Notes under the pieces: generated by a model
The model's input: only the letters and a program-made list of their open reading frames with translations
What the model was told of the DNA's origin: nothing
The model's database searches: none
Part shown: one piece after another, positions 1-10,207 of the stretch
Layout: each line of letters starts with the position of its first letter
How positions within the stretch are numbered: the first letter of the stretch is position 1
Program-made: the position numbers and the translations under genes
Origin: Rhodospirillaceae bacterium
Lineage (GTDB): Bacteria; Pseudomonadota; Alphaproteobacteria; DSM-16000; Inquilinaceae
Assembly (NCBI GenBank): GCA_020638595.1
Contig: JACKIG010000012.1
Coordinates: forward strand, 1-64,000
Length of the DNA: 64,000 bases
Direction: 5' to 3'

Positions 1-19
1 GGCCCGGATCGGGCGAGGC

Positions 20-1828
20 TCAGTCGTGTTTTCGGGTGGCGAGGCCGAACCCGCCGGTGCGGTCGCGCGCCCGCGCTTCGACGATGGCGCGGTGATAGGC
101 CAGCATCACGTCATGTTCGTGCACGAAGCCGATCAGCCGCCGGCTCTCCTGGCTCTCCACGACCGGCAGGTGGCTTTCGCCCGCGCCCTCCATCAGGTTG
201 ATGGCACGCTCCAGGCCGTCATTGGCTTCCAGGGCCGGGGGGTCGCGGTGCTGCAGGTCGCTGGCCGTCGGCGCTACGTCGCCCTGGCCGGGTTCGGCAT
301 GCATCAGGTCGACGGTGGTGATGACGCCGACCAGGCGGCAGCCGTCCTCGACGACGAAGACCTCGCCGTAGCGCGCACGCTCCAGGCAGGCCGTCACCTC
401 GTCCAGGGGCGTATCGGGGGCGACGGTGACATAGTCGTCCTTCATCACATCGCCCATGCGGATGCGGCCGACGAATTGCAGGTCGCGACCGCCGCGCAGG
501 CTGATGCCGCGGCGCGCCAGCTGCCAGGTGAACAGGCTCTTGCCGATCACCTGTTCGACGATTGTGCTTGCGACGACGACGCTGATCATCACCGCGATCG
601 TCAACTTATAGTCGCCGCTCATCTCGAAGATGATCAGGATGGTCGAAATGGGCGCCCCCAGCACCGCGCCGGCCACGGACCCCATGCCGACCAGGGTATA
701 GGCGCCCTGGCCGGACGACAGCTCCGGCGACACCATGGTGGCCAGCAGGCCGAAGGCGCCGCCGGTCATGGCACCGATGAAGATCGACGGGCTGAAAACG
801 CCGCCGCCGAAGCCGGCGCCAAGGCACAACGCCGTCGCCCCGATCTTCAGGACGATCAGGGTGATCATCAGCGCCAGCGGCAGCGTCTCCTTGATGGCCA
901 TGTCGGTGGCTTCGTAACCGACGCCGAGGATATGGGGGAATTGCAATGCCAGCAGGCCGATGGCCAGCCCCGCGATCGCCGGCCGCAGCACCCGCGGCAG
1001 GTTCAGCCGGTCAACCGCATCCTGGGCGGTCACGGTCGTCCACATGAACAGCATGGCGACAGCGGCCGAGACGATGCCCAGCAGGACGAAGGCAGGAAAT
1101 TCCAGGATCGAAACGATGCCGTCGACGGTTTCGGGAAGGATGAAGGCCGGGAAATTGCCGTAGTGCGCCCGCGTCAGCACGGTCGCTGCGACGGATGCGA
1201 TGACGATGGGGGCGAAGGCGCTGAGGGTGTAGTGGCCGACCACGACCTCCAGCGCGAAGAAGACCCCGGCGAAGGGGGCATTGAAGCTGCCGGCCACCGC
1301 CGCGGCGACCCCGCACCCCAGAAGCGTGCGCGACAGGTTTTCCGACAGCCGCAGCCGCCTGGCGACCTGGGAGCCGATGGACGCGCCCAGATGCACCGCC
1401 GGTCCCTCGCGCCCGTTGGAGGCCCCCACCCCCAGGGAAACGACGCTGACCAGCGCCGCCATGAGGCCGGTCTTCAGCGGTATGCGCGCCCCCTTCAGGG
1501 CGCTGGCCTCCATCACATGGGGCACGCCTTCCGGCCCGCCGGGCAGCAGGTAGCGGACCATGACGCCGACCACCAGGCCGCCCACCGCCGGCGCCAGCAC
1601 GATCCGCCACCAGGGCTCCCCCGCCAGCAGCGTCACCACGGCTTCGGACGAGAAGCCATGGAACAGCAGCTGTACCTGGTCGAGCAGGGTCCGAAACCCG
1701 ATCACCCCGCCGGCCGCCGCCAGACCGATAATGACGGCCAGCAGCGACAATACCCAATGGTCGCTGCGCAGGATGCGGCGGCCCAGCAGGCGCACAAGGG
1801 CAAGGGTACGGGTACGAATGCTCTGCAA
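20..1828 (-). CDS. CLC-family chloride channel/transporter with C-terminal CBS pair
   Basis: A 602-residue inner-membrane anion channel or transporter of the voltage-gated ClC family. About residues 25-440 are hydrophobic helices. The gating motif GREGP is at 139-143 (external gating Glu E141), the helix start AGSFNAPFAG at about 179-188, and GAGFGGGVFSPS further on. Residues about 455-590 form two CBS domains, which usually bind adenine nucleotides and regulate transport. The internal proton glutamate of CLC antiporters (second Glu of the FIIEEM stretch in E. coli ClcA) aligns with V195 in FFALEVVVG, as in animal CLC channels, so passive chloride flow is more likely than H+/Cl- exchange; this is inferred. 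The usual GSGIP motif reads GPEGVP. The start is a TTG with a weak ribosome site, so the true start could be slightly internal. It faces the next gene across about 200 bp. Confidence 0.92.
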   Translation of the reverse strand: MQSIRTRTLALVRLLGRRILRSDHWVLSLLAVIIGLAAAGGVIGFRTLLDQVQLLFHGFSSEAVVTLLAGEPWWRIVLAPAVGGLVVGVMVRYLLPGGPEGVPHVMEASALKGARIPLKTGLMAALVSVVSLGVGASNGREGPAVHLGASIGSQVARRLRLSENLSRTLLGCGVAAAVAGSFNAPFAGVFFALEVVVGHYTLSAFAPIVIASVAATVLTRAHYGNFPAFILPETVDGIVSILEFPAFVLLGIVSAAVAMLFMWTTVTAQDAVDRLNLPRVLRPAIAGLAIGLLALQFPHILGVGYEATDMAIKETLPLALMITLIVLKIGATALCLGAGFGGGVFSPSIFIGAMTGGAFGLLATMVSPELSSGQGAYTLVGMGSVAGAVLGAPISTILIIFEMSGDYKLTIAVMISVVVASTIVEQVIGKSLFTWQLARRGISLRGGRDLQFVGRIRMGDVMKDDYVTVAPDTPLDEVTACLERARYGEVFVVEDGCRLVGVITTVDLMHAEPGQGDVAPTASDLQHRDPPALEANDGLERAINLMEGAGESHLPVVESQESRRLIGFVHEHDVMLAYHRAIVEARARDRTGGFGLATRKHD

Positions 1829-2036
1829 GATCTCAGGCCGGTCGATGGTGCCCCATTAAACAGGCTGCGTGCCGGGCACGGAAGCCATTCGCCACGCCCG
1901 CGCGGGCCTTTGCCGCAAGCCGGGCGGGCAGGACACCCGGCGCCGCGCGCGGGTCCGCCCCGACGTTGCGCCCCGGCGTGCCGACGGTATGATCCCGCCT
2001 GGGTATCCGGGCGAATCAATCGAAAAGGACCATGCA

Positions 2037-2996
2037 ATGTCTGACGGGGTCAGCAAATTCGCGCTTGCGGCGGGTGTGGCGGCACTCGGCCTTTCCGGAT
2101 ACGTCGCGGCGACGGCGGTGCCGTCGGATGTGGCCGGCCGGGTCGACGGCCTGGAAAGCAGCGTGTCGCGCCTCGGCGAGGCGGATGTCGGAGGTCTCGC
2201 CGAGCGCGTGACGGCCATCGAGGCAAGCTCGGCCGCCACGATCGCGCCGGAGGAGTTCGGGCAGCTCACCCAGCGCGTGCAGGAGCTGGCCGGGCTGGTC
2301 TCGGCCACCTCGGCGGCGCAGGACCAGAGCACCGGTGCCCTGGAAAGCGACGTGGACGACCTGGCGGAGCGCCTGGCCGCCGCCGAAGAGGCGCTGGAAG
2401 CGGTGCAGGGCGAAGCGATCGGCGGCCTCGGCACCCGGATCGGCGCCGTCGAGACCCAGGTCGGCGAGGTTGCCGAGGGGCTGGCTTCGGCCGTGACGGC
2501 GGCCACGGCCCTGGATCAGACGGTGGCGACCGTCCGGACCGATGTTGCGGCCCTGTCCGGCCGTGTGGACGAAGCGGCGACGACGGATGCGCTGGATGCC
2601 CTGTCGGCCAGCCTGCAGGACATGGTCGCCGGGGGCTTGGTGCCCGTGGGCGCCATCCTTCCCTGGCATCCGGACATGGCCGGGGACGGCGGTGTTCCCG
2701 CCGGCTTCCTGATCTGCGACGGGCGGACGATCGACGAAGGCCCCCTGGCGGGCCAGTCGACCCCAGACCTGCGGGACCGCTTCCTGATGGGGGCCGACCA
2801 GGCAGGTGAGACGGGCGGCGCGCGCGACGCGGAAACCGACGCGGCGGGTGGGCATGCCCACGACACCGCCGAGGGCGGAGCCCTCGCGGTGGCTGACGGT
2901 GAAGGAGCGGCCATCGCGCCCGTCGACGGCCACACCCATGGGGTCGCGGTGATGCCGCCCTATTTCACCGTCGTCTATGTGATGCGCGTGGAATAG
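2037..2996 (+). CDS. membrane-anchored coiled-coil protein with C-terminal phage tail-collar domain
   Basis: A 319-residue protein. Residues about 6-26 are hydrophobic (FALAAGVAALGLSGYVAAT) and look like an uncleaved anchor or signal peptide. Residues about 35-200 are rich in Ala, Glu, Leu, Val and Asp in heptad-like runs and predict a long coiled coil. From about residue 205 the sequence VGAILPW, FLICDGRTI, TPDLRDRFLMGAD and a C-terminal MPPYFTVVYVMRV match the tail-collar family, with the metal-binding type His motifs GHAHD and GHTHG between. I chose the ATG at 2037, preceded by AAAAGGACC; an open frame extends upstream but lacks the signal. No phage gene is nearby, so this is probably a cell-surface or periplasmic protein that borrowed a collar domain. 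Its ligand is unknown. Confidence 0.8.
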   Translation: MSDGVSKFALAAGVAALGLSGYVAATAVPSDVAGRVDGLESSVSRLGEADVGGLAERVTAIEASSAATIAPEEFGQLTQRVQELAGLVSATSAAQDQSTGALESDVDDLAERLAAAEEALEAVQGEAIGGLGTRIGAVETQVGEVAEGLASAVTAATALDQTVATVRTDVAALSGRVDEAATTDALDALSASLQDMVAGGLVPVGAILPWHPDMAGDGGVPAGFLICDGRTIDEGPLAGQSTPDLRDRFLMGADQAGETGGARDAETDAAGGHAHDTAEGGALAVADGEGAAIAPVDGHTHGVAVMPPYFTVVYVMRVE

Positions 2997-3005
2997 GACC
3001 CGGGG

Positions 3006-3185
3006 TCAGGGGGTCGCGGCCAGCCGGCGCCGCCGGTCCGCCAGCTGCCCGATGATGCGCCGCTGTTCGTCCTCGCTCATGCCGGCCCATCCCGCGATCT
3101 CCCCGATCGTGCGGAAGCAGCCGGTGCAGAAGCGGCGCTGTGCATCGAGAATGCATACCTTGATGCACGGTGACGGGACGGACAT
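3006..3185 (-). CDS. DUF1289 family small cysteine protein
   Basis: A 59-residue protein. It begins MSVPSPC, and four cysteines (C7, C11, C20, C23) are spaced CxxxC-x8-CxxC, the signature of DUF1289. A metal or Fe-S site is assumed for the family but not proven. The tail AGWAGMSEDEQRRII is also typical. A good ribosome site (GAGGAGGT) lies about 6 bases before the ATG, which supports this start. It stands alone between two + strand genes. Biochemical function unknown. Confidence 0.8.
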   Translation of the reverse strand: MSVPSPCIKVCILDAQRRFCTGCFRTIGEIAGWAGMSEDEQRRIIGQLADRRRRLAATP

Positions 3186-3377
3186 GGCGGCACACCTCCT
3201 CTCGGTCGGGCATTCGGTCCGGCGGCACGTGGGATGCGCTGGTTTAGACCCGCGATGCGCCGCGGATCAATTGCGGAGTCCCGGCCGGGCGGCGGCGGTG
3301 CGTCACCGGGCGCCTCGCCCGCGCCGGCCGGGTGGGGTAGACAGGGGCGGTTCAATGCCCATGACCGGGACAGAAGC

Positions 3378-3917
3378 ATGACACCCATGGGCCGCCGTGC
3401 CCTGCTGGCTGCCGCGTGTGCCGCGCCGCTGCTGCGGGTCGGCGGCGCCGCGGCGGACGAGCCGCGATCGCTGCGGTTGCGCAACGCGCATACCGGCGAC
3501 GTCTTCGACGGCGTCTACCACGATGGGACCACCTATCTGGAGGACGCGGCCGACCGGTTGAACGCGCTGTTTCGCGATCACCATGCGGATGTCGCCGTCT
3601 ACATGGATACCCGGTTGTTCGACATCCTGTGGCGCCTGCAACAGCGCTATTTGAGGGCGCGCGGCCATGTGCCGGCGATCGCCGTGCATTCCGGCTATCG
3701 GACGCCGGCGACGAACGCCAGCCTGCTGTCCGAAGGCGCGGCGCTGAACAGCTACCACCTGCGGGGCCAGGCGGCGGACATCACCGTGGACGGCTATGGC
3801 ATCCACATCCTGGCCAACCTGTCCCGGGGCATCGGCCAGGGCGGCTGGGGCATCTATTGGCGCAGCCATTTCGTCCACCTGGATACCGGGCCGGCGCGGT
3901 TCTGGTATCGGCGGTAG
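3378..3917 (+). CDS. DUF882 / M15-like peptidase domain protein, Tat-exported
   Basis: A 179-residue exported protein. The N-terminus MTPMGRRALLAAACAAPLL has twin arginines at 6-7 followed by a hydrophobic run, as in a Tat signal peptide, ending near the Ala residues at 24-27. The mature part carries HSGYRTP (104-110), SYHLRGQAADI with H127 and D134, and FVHLDTG with H167. These are the three zinc ligands expected in the M15 D-Ala-D-Ala carboxypeptidase/DUF882 (YcbK-like) fold, so a role in peptidoglycan trimming is likely. The start at 3378 gives a clean signal peptide; a longer frame begins at 3234 but adds only a Pro/Gly-rich segment. It converges on the methyltransferase gene, 20 bp away. 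Confidence 0.85.
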   Translation: MTPMGRRALLAAACAAPLLRVGGAAADEPRSLRLRNAHTGDVFDGVYHDGTTYLEDAADRLNALFRDHHADVAVYMDTRLFDILWRLQQRYLRARGHVPAIAVHSGYRTPATNASLLSEGAALNSYHLRGQAADITVDGYGIHILANLSRGIGQGGWGIYWRSHFVHLDTGPARFWYRR

Positions 3918-3937
3918 TCCGCGCCGGTCGGCGGCCC

Positions 3938-4900
3938 TCAACCAGCCACGCGGGCATGACCGCCCGCCGCTGCCGCCGTTCGCCGGGCGGCCCAGACGGA
4001 GACCGTCAGCGGCCCGCCCGGCAGGTGGCGGATGCGCTCGGGCTGGAAGCCGGCATCGGCAAGCCAGCGGGCCACCGTCTCGTCGGGGAAGCCCAGCCAG
4101 CGGTGGGCATGGTCGCGCTGCAGTACCGCCAGTTCGTGCGCGGCGAAATCGGCGATGACCAGCACTCCGCCCGGCCGGATCACCCGTGCGGCCTCGGCCA
4201 GCGCGTCGGCCGGATCTTCCAGGAAGTGCAGAACCTGATGCATGACCGCAAAGTCGAAGGCCGATGACGGCAGCGGCAGCTGGTACAGGTCGCCCTGGCG
4301 GACCTGGCATTGCGGCAGGCCGGCGCGGTCCAGGTGGGCGCGCGCCAGGGCCAGCATCTCTCGCGACATGTCGATGCCGATGCCGCGCCTGGCCAGGGGG
4401 CCGAGCACGACCAGCATGCGCCCTGTCCCGGTGCCCAGGTCCAGCAGGTCGTCCACGCCGCCCTGCGGCATCAGGTCGATGATCTCGCGCTCCACCTCGC
4501 TGTCGGCGATGTGCAGGCCGCGGATTTCGTCCCACTGCGCGGCGTTGTCGCGGAAATAGGCCGCGGCCTGCGTCGCCCGTTCCCGCTTGATGGCGTCCAG
4601 GCGCTCGGCATCGCGTTTCAGCACCGGATCGTCCGGCGGGATCTGGGTGACGAGGCTCTGGGCCAGACGGGCGCCGGGACCCCGGTCGGCGAGGCGGAAA
4701 TAGGCAAACGTGCCTTCGCGGAACCGGTCCAGCAGGCGGGCATCGCACAGAAGCTTCAGGTGGCGCGACACGCGCGGCTGGCTCTGCCCCAGGATCTGGG
4801 TGAGATCGGTGACGGACAGCTCGCTGCGCCGGCACAGCGCCAGGATGCGCAGCCGCGTCGGCTCCGACACCGCCTTCAGGGCGGCCAGCAGCCGTTCCAT
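3938..4900 (-). CDS. ArsR-type regulator fused to SAM methyltransferase
   Basis: A 320-residue two-domain protein. Residues about 5-75 are a winged helix of the ArsR/SmtB type (VSEPTRLRILALC, LGQSQPRVSRHLKLL, ARLLDRFREGTFAYFRL). After a linker rich in Arg and Ala, residues about 120-310 form a class I methyltransferase with the SAM-binding loop DLLDLGTGTGRML and a motif-IV-like region FDFAVMHQVLHFLEDP. This fused family often lies beside methionine-cycle genes (metF, metH) and is thought to sense SAM or SAH; no such gene is present here. I prefer the ATG at 4900 (MERLLAALKAV), where family homology begins, over an open extension to 4984 rich in Arg and Pro. Confidence 0.85.
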   Translation of the reverse strand: MERLLAALKAVSEPTRLRILALCRRSELSVTDLTQILGQSQPRVSRHLKLLCDARLLDRFREGTFAYFRLADRGPGARLAQSLVTQIPPDDPVLKRDAERLDAIKRERATQAAAYFRDNAAQWDEIRGLHIADSEVEREIIDLMPQGGVDDLLDLGTGTGRMLVVLGPLARRGIGIDMSREMLALARAHLDRAGLPQCQVRQGDLYQLPLPSSAFDFAVMHQVLHFLEDPADALAEAARVIRPGGVLVIADFAAHELAVLQRDHAHRWLGFPDETVARWLADAGFQPERIRHLPGGPLTVSVWAARRTAAAAGGHARVAG

Positions 4901-5350
4901 CGCATCCCCGCCCTGGGGGTCGCCGTCGGGGTCCCGGTGCGGCGGACCATCCATCGGCCGCGCCGTTCGCGACACCCGGTTCACCGCGGTCCGCCCGCTT
5001 GCGCCATGGGTCCGATCGCATCCATGGCGCGAAGCTAGCCCGCAATTGCGATACCGTCCACGGTCCGCGCCCGATGCCGGCGCAACGGCCGCCGGAAGGC
5101 CCTTGCGCCGCGCCTAAATCGGGCGGCCGGCGATGTCGTGAGATGCCGTTGCGTTCTGGCCAACGAGGTAACGGTATGCTAACTCATTGTCGGACTAATC
5201 CGATGCAACAGGGGATCCGCCAAAAGATCGCGGCCATCCTACAAAAGACGGTGACATTCCGGGCATTGCGCGGGGGCAGGGCAGCTGGCTGTCCTTATGG
5301 GTTGTAGCGGTTTCTTGGGGTCGACGGACTTACTCTGTTGGGGGCTGAAT
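4901..5350. other. 450-bp divergent intergenic region with a small palindrome
   Basis: This stretch separates the ArsR-methyltransferase gene from mlaA. It must hold both promoters, but I see no convincing -35/-10 pair. A perfect 10-bp palindrome CGCAATTGCG lies at 5041-5050, about 140 bp before the methyltransferase start, and could be an operator. The right half (5150-5260) is less GC-rich than the coding DNA around it. No small gene with a good ribosome site is visible. Confidence 0.4.
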
Positions 5351-6259
5351 GTGAGCGGGCTTGAGAACGGGCGGCGTCGGGGTCTGGCGGGTCTGAGACG
5401 CCTTGCGATCGGATCTCTTCTGATCGGTGCCATGGGCGGTTGTGCTGCAACCGATACGGTGGACGGCGACGGGTACGGGGAGGTCTACGATCCGATCGAG
5501 CCGGTGAACCGCGTGATCTTCGCGGGGAACGAGGTGGTCGACACCATCTTGATTCGCCCGGTGGCGGAAGCCTATCGCGACTATTTCCCGGAGCCGCTGC
5601 AAAATCGGGCGCGTGACATCCTGCGCCATCTGCGCTCCCCCCTGATCCTGGCCAACGAGCTGATGCAGGGCGATTTCGAGGGGGCCGGCAACGTGCTGGC
5701 GCGCTTCGTCATCAACAGCATCGCCGGGCTTGGCGGCTTCATCGACGTCGCCAACCACAACGGCCAGGGCATCCCCTTCGAGAACGAGGATTTCGGGCAG
5801 ACCCTGGCGGTGTGGGGCGTGGATGCCGGGCCCTATCTGGTCATCCCGATCATCGGTCCCTCTAACGCGCGCGACGCTGCCGGGCTGGTGGTGGAAACAC
5901 TGGCAGACCCCATCGGCATCTGGGCGCGCTTCGCCGACAGCGCCGTGCTGGACGGGTTCCAGTATGGCCGGCTGGGGCTGTCGATCATCGATGCGCGCGC
6001 GCGCACGATCTCTGCATTGGACGAGGTCCGGGCGACGTCGGTGGATTTCTATGCCACGATGCGCAGCCTGTATTCGCAGTTCCGCGAGGCTGAAATCCGC
6101 GACGGTGAGATTGAACAGGACATTCCCGACATCCCGGACTATACGGATTTTGAGGATGAGTCCGAAGAGCCGGTGACGACCGAGCCCGCACGTGGGGACG
6201 AGGTCTCGGAATTGCCGCCGGTGCCTCGATTGGACTTGCGTCCTGACGTCAACCGTTAA
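5351..6259 (+). CDS. mlaA: MlaA (VacJ) family outer-membrane lipoprotein
   Basis: A 302-residue lipoprotein of the Mla system, which removes misplaced phospholipids from the outer leaflet of the outer membrane. The signal segment ends AIGSLLIGAMGGC with the lipidated Cys at 31. The family core follows: YDPIEPVNRVIFAGNEVVD, a central ANELMQGDFEGAGNVLARFVINS, and DFGQTLAVWGVDAGPYLVIPI with the conserved GPYLVIP loop. The last 50 residues are acidic and Pro-rich and probably disordered. I take the GTG at 5351 as start because it gives a normal signal length and has GGGGGC just upstream; an ATG at 5297 would add 18 residues. mlaC follows 27 bp later, so they are probably co-transcribed. The inner-membrane mlaFEDB genes are not in this window. 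Confidence 0.9.
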   Translation: MSGLENGRRRGLAGLRRLAIGSLLIGAMGGCAATDTVDGDGYGEVYDPIEPVNRVIFAGNEVVDTILIRPVAEAYRDYFPEPLQNRARDILRHLRSPLILANELMQGDFEGAGNVLARFVINSIAGLGGFIDVANHNGQGIPFENEDFGQTLAVWGVDAGPYLVIPIIGPSNARDAAGLVVETLADPIGIWARFADSAVLDGFQYGRLGLSIIDARARTISALDEVRATSVDFYATMRSLYSQFREAEIRDGEIEQDIPDIPDYTDFEDESEEPVTTEPARGDEVSELPPVPRLDLRPDVNR

Positions 6260-6286
6260 TCACCTTCAAGACGGGCGGGTTCAGCG

Positions 6287-6904
6287 ATGCGATGGGCGTC
6301 TTATCTACTCTTGACTTTGTTGGTCGTGTTTCCCGCAGGGAAGGCGGCCGCCACCCAGGACGAGGCTGCGGCGCAGGCCCTGGTCCGCAATCTCGGTGAC
6401 GAGGCGATCGAACTGCTGCGGGAAACCTCCGCATCCTCGGCGGGGACGGTGGCCGGTGTGCGCGACCTGTTCCGCACCAGCTTCGACGTTCCGACCATCG
6501 GCCAGTTCGCGCTGGGCCGGCACTGGCGGACGGCGACCGATGCCCAGCGGCAGGAATACCTGGCGCTGTTCGAGGACATGGTCGTGGAGACCTATGCCCG
6601 CCGGTTCGAGGGCTATGACAACCAGACCTTCGTGGTCGACGGCTCGCGCCCGGAGGGGGAGCGTGACGTCATGGTCCGCTCGCGCATCCTCGACCCGAAC
6701 GGCCCGCCGGTGGAGGTCAACTGGCGGGTGCGCGATCGCGGGGCGGGCAACCTGCAGATCATCGACGTGATGGTCGAAGGCGTCAGCATGGCCGTGACGC
6801 AGCGGAACGAGTTCAGCTCGATCATCCAGCGCAACGGCGGCAACATCGACGCGCTGCTGCAGGCAATCCGCGACCAGATCGCCTCCCTGCGCGCGGGCGG
6901 CTGA
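6287..6904 (+). CDS. mlaC: MlaC / Ttg2D family periplasmic phospholipid carrier
   Basis: A 205-residue exported protein. Residues 1-22 are a signal peptide (LLLTLLVVFPAGKAAAT). The mature part shows the family pattern FDVPTIGQFALGRHWRTA, EYLALFEDMVVETYARRF and, near the end, MVEGVSMAVTQRNEFSSII and RNGGNIDALL. MlaC shuttles phospholipids between MlaA in the outer membrane and the MlaFEDB complex in the inner membrane. It lies just behind mlaA, as expected. A second, clearly related copy is at 56649-57278. A strong hairpin follows the gene. Confidence 0.9.
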   Translation: MRWASYLLLTLLVVFPAGKAAATQDEAAAQALVRNLGDEAIELLRETSASSAGTVAGVRDLFRTSFDVPTIGQFALGRHWRTATDAQRQEYLALFEDMVVETYARRFEGYDNQTFVVDGSRPEGERDVMVRSRILDPNGPPVEVNWRVRDRGAGNLQIIDVMVEGVSMAVTQRNEFSSIIQRNGGNIDALLQAIRDQIASLRAGG

Positions 6905-6985
6905 CGAAGCCGCTGCGCTCGGCGCGACCGGTGGCGCCCGCTGCCGGCTCGCGGTGTTTCGCCGCATAGCCCCAAAGCCTGAATG

Positions 6986-7023
6986 GCCGTCAGCCCGGAT
7001 CGCGTTGGACCCGGGCTGACGGC
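6986..7023. terminator. bidirectional hairpin between convergent mlaC and ettA
   Basis: The arms GCCGTCAGCCCGG (6986-6998) and CCGGGCTGACGGC (7011-7023) pair perfectly over 13 bp with a 12-nt loop. There is no clear T-run, but the position between two convergent genes fits a shared terminator. Confidence 0.7.
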
Positions 7024-7064
7024 ATTCCCGCCCCGCGGTCCCGGCCCGATGGTCGGGCCGGTCG

Positions 7065-8744
<1,680 letters not shown>

Positions 8745-8882
8745 GCGCTGGTCCCATCATCCTCTTCGCCTGTCCGATGCGGGGGCTATGTAGCGCATTC
8801 GGGGGCGGGTTCACCAGGGGGGTCGCGCGCAGGCCGCAGCCCCCGGTTGACGGCCGCCCGGGGTGCCCTCCATTCTTCGCGC

Positions 8883-9650
8883 ATGACTGCGACCTTCCCG
8901 CTCGGCCGGCGTTTGCGGAGCCTCGGCGGCGCTGCGCTCGACATCGTGCTGCCGCCGCGCTGCCTGGCGTGCGGGACGACCATCGGGGCGACCGGCGCCC
9001 TGTGCCATGCCTGCTGGCAGCAGGTGACGTTCCTGGAACCGCCGCTGTGCGCCTGCTGCGGCTGGCCGTTCGATTATGCGATGGCCGAGGGGGCGGTGTG
9101 CGGCGCCTGCACCGCAACGCCGCCGCGGTTCGACCGTGCCCGTGCGGCCATCGCCTACGACGACGGCAGCCGGGCCATGGTGCTGGGGTTCAAGCACGGC
9201 GACCAGACCCATGCCGCGGCGGCGTTCGCCGGGTGGATGGCGCGGGCCGGCGCGGACCTGCTGCGCGGCGATGCCGTCCTGGCCCCGGTGCCATTGCACC
9301 GCTCACGGCTGTTCCGGCGGCGCTACAACCAGGCGGCGCTGCTTGCCATCGCCCTCGGCCGCCTGGCCGGATGCCCGGTGGTTCCCGACCTGCTGGTGCG
9401 CCGGCGGCGCTCGCCGGGCCAGGGCCACCTGTCACGGACGGAGCGGCGGGCCAACGTCAAGGGGGCGTTCGCCGTGCGCCGGTCGGCGGCGGACCGGGTG
9501 GCCGGGCGGCGCATCGTGCTGGTCGACGACGTCCTGACCACCGGGGCCACGGCCGGCGAATGCACCGCCACCCTGCGGCGCGCCGGTGCGGCGGCGGTGG
9601 ACGTCTTGACGCTCGCGCGGGTAATCCTTCCTCAAACTGCCTGGCAGTAG
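8883..9650 (+). CDS. comF: ComF family phosphoribosyltransferase-like protein
   Basis: A 255-residue protein with an N-terminal zinc-ribbon region: CLACG, CHACW, CACCGWPF and CGAC occur within residues about 25-80. The C-terminal half carries the PRPP-binding signature RIVLVDDVLTTGAT near residue 210 and a phosphoribosyltransferase fold (LAPVPLHRSRLFRRRYNQA). ComF proteins are tied to DNA uptake in naturally competent bacteria, but their activity in alphaproteobacteria is not established. The ATG at 8883 begins MTATFPLGRRL, the usual family start; an open frame continues far upstream only because it lies antisense to ettA. A hairpin follows at 9683. Confidence 0.88.
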   Translation: MTATFPLGRRLRSLGGAALDIVLPPRCLACGTTIGATGALCHACWQQVTFLEPPLCACCGWPFDYAMAEGAVCGACTATPPRFDRARAAIAYDDGSRAMVLGFKHGDQTHAAAAFAGWMARAGADLLRGDAVLAPVPLHRSRLFRRRYNQAALLAIALGRLAGCPVVPDLLVRRRRSPGQGHLSRTERRANVKGAFAVRRSAADRVAGRRIVLVDDVLTTGATAGECTATLRRAGAAAVDVLTLARVILPQTAWQ

Positions 9651-9682
9651 AGTACTGTCATTGCGCAGAGGCGGATTTGCCG

Positions 9683-9701
9683 CCGCCGGACCGTCCGGCG
9701 G
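9683..9701 (+). terminator. hairpin after comF
   Basis: CCGCCGGA (9683-9690) pairs with TCCGGCGG (9694-9701) around a 3-nt loop. It lies 33 bp after the comF stop and 41 bp before the next gene. No T-tract, so termination is only suggested. Confidence 0.4.
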
Positions 9702-9741
9702 TGTGCGATGCGCCCGGAAATCACGGGAAACGGGAGAGCCA

Positions 9742-10095
9742 ATGCCCCATGTCCTCCGCGACCGCGACGGCCAGATCATGGCGGTGTTCGACAGGCCGGG
9801 CCAGGGCCAGACCGAAGAGATCGGCCCGACCGAGCCCGAGCTGATCGCCTTTCTCGACCGGCTGGCGCTGGAGCGCACGACCCAGCAGGCGGCCTTCGCG
9901 CGGGCGGATCTCGAATTCATCCGCGTGCTGGAGGACCTGATCGGCGCGCTGTTGGAAAAGAACGTGATCACGCTGAACGACCTGCCGGCGGAGGCCCGCC
10001 AGAAGGTGCTGAACCGCTCGGCGCTGCGGTCGATGCTGCTGAGCCACATGCCGATCATCGAGATGGACGACAGCGAGCCCATCTTCCCGGAGTGA
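9742..10095 (+). CDS. conserved hypothetical protein (so-called tryptophan synthase beta-like)
   Basis: A 117-residue soluble protein starting MPHVLRDRDGQIMAVFDRPG. The central part, FARADLEFIRVLEDLIGALLEKNVI followed by TLNDLPAEARQKVLNRSALR, matches a short family that databases often label tryptophan synthase subunit beta-like. It has no PLP lysine or other TrpB motif and is far too short, so that name should be ignored. It looks like a small helical protein of unknown function. The ATG at 9742 has GGGAGAG upstream. It lies between comF and grxC in the same direction, a common setting for this family in Rhodospirillales as far as I recall. Confidence 0.75.
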   Translation: MPHVLRDRDGQIMAVFDRPGQGQTEEIGPTEPELIAFLDRLALERTTQQAAFARADLEFIRVLEDLIGALLEKNVITLNDLPAEARQKVLNRSALRSMLLSHMPIIEMDDSEPIFPE

Positions 10096-10207
10096 GCCCG
10101 GCCGGCTGATGCATGTGGACGATTGCAGCGGCACTGGCGAAGGCCCATACCAGGGGCCATATGGATTTGCGCCATATCACCCGTGGGCAATGCGAAGACC
10201 TGCCGAC

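Noticed and set aside
26..2044. A plus-strand open frame of 672 codons
   Set aside because: Antisense to the CLC gene, with no domain and shadow-type composition.
2037..2996. A prophage at the left end, suggested by the tail-collar domain
   Set aside because: No capsid, tail, integrase or lysis gene nearby; neighbours are ordinary chromosomal genes.
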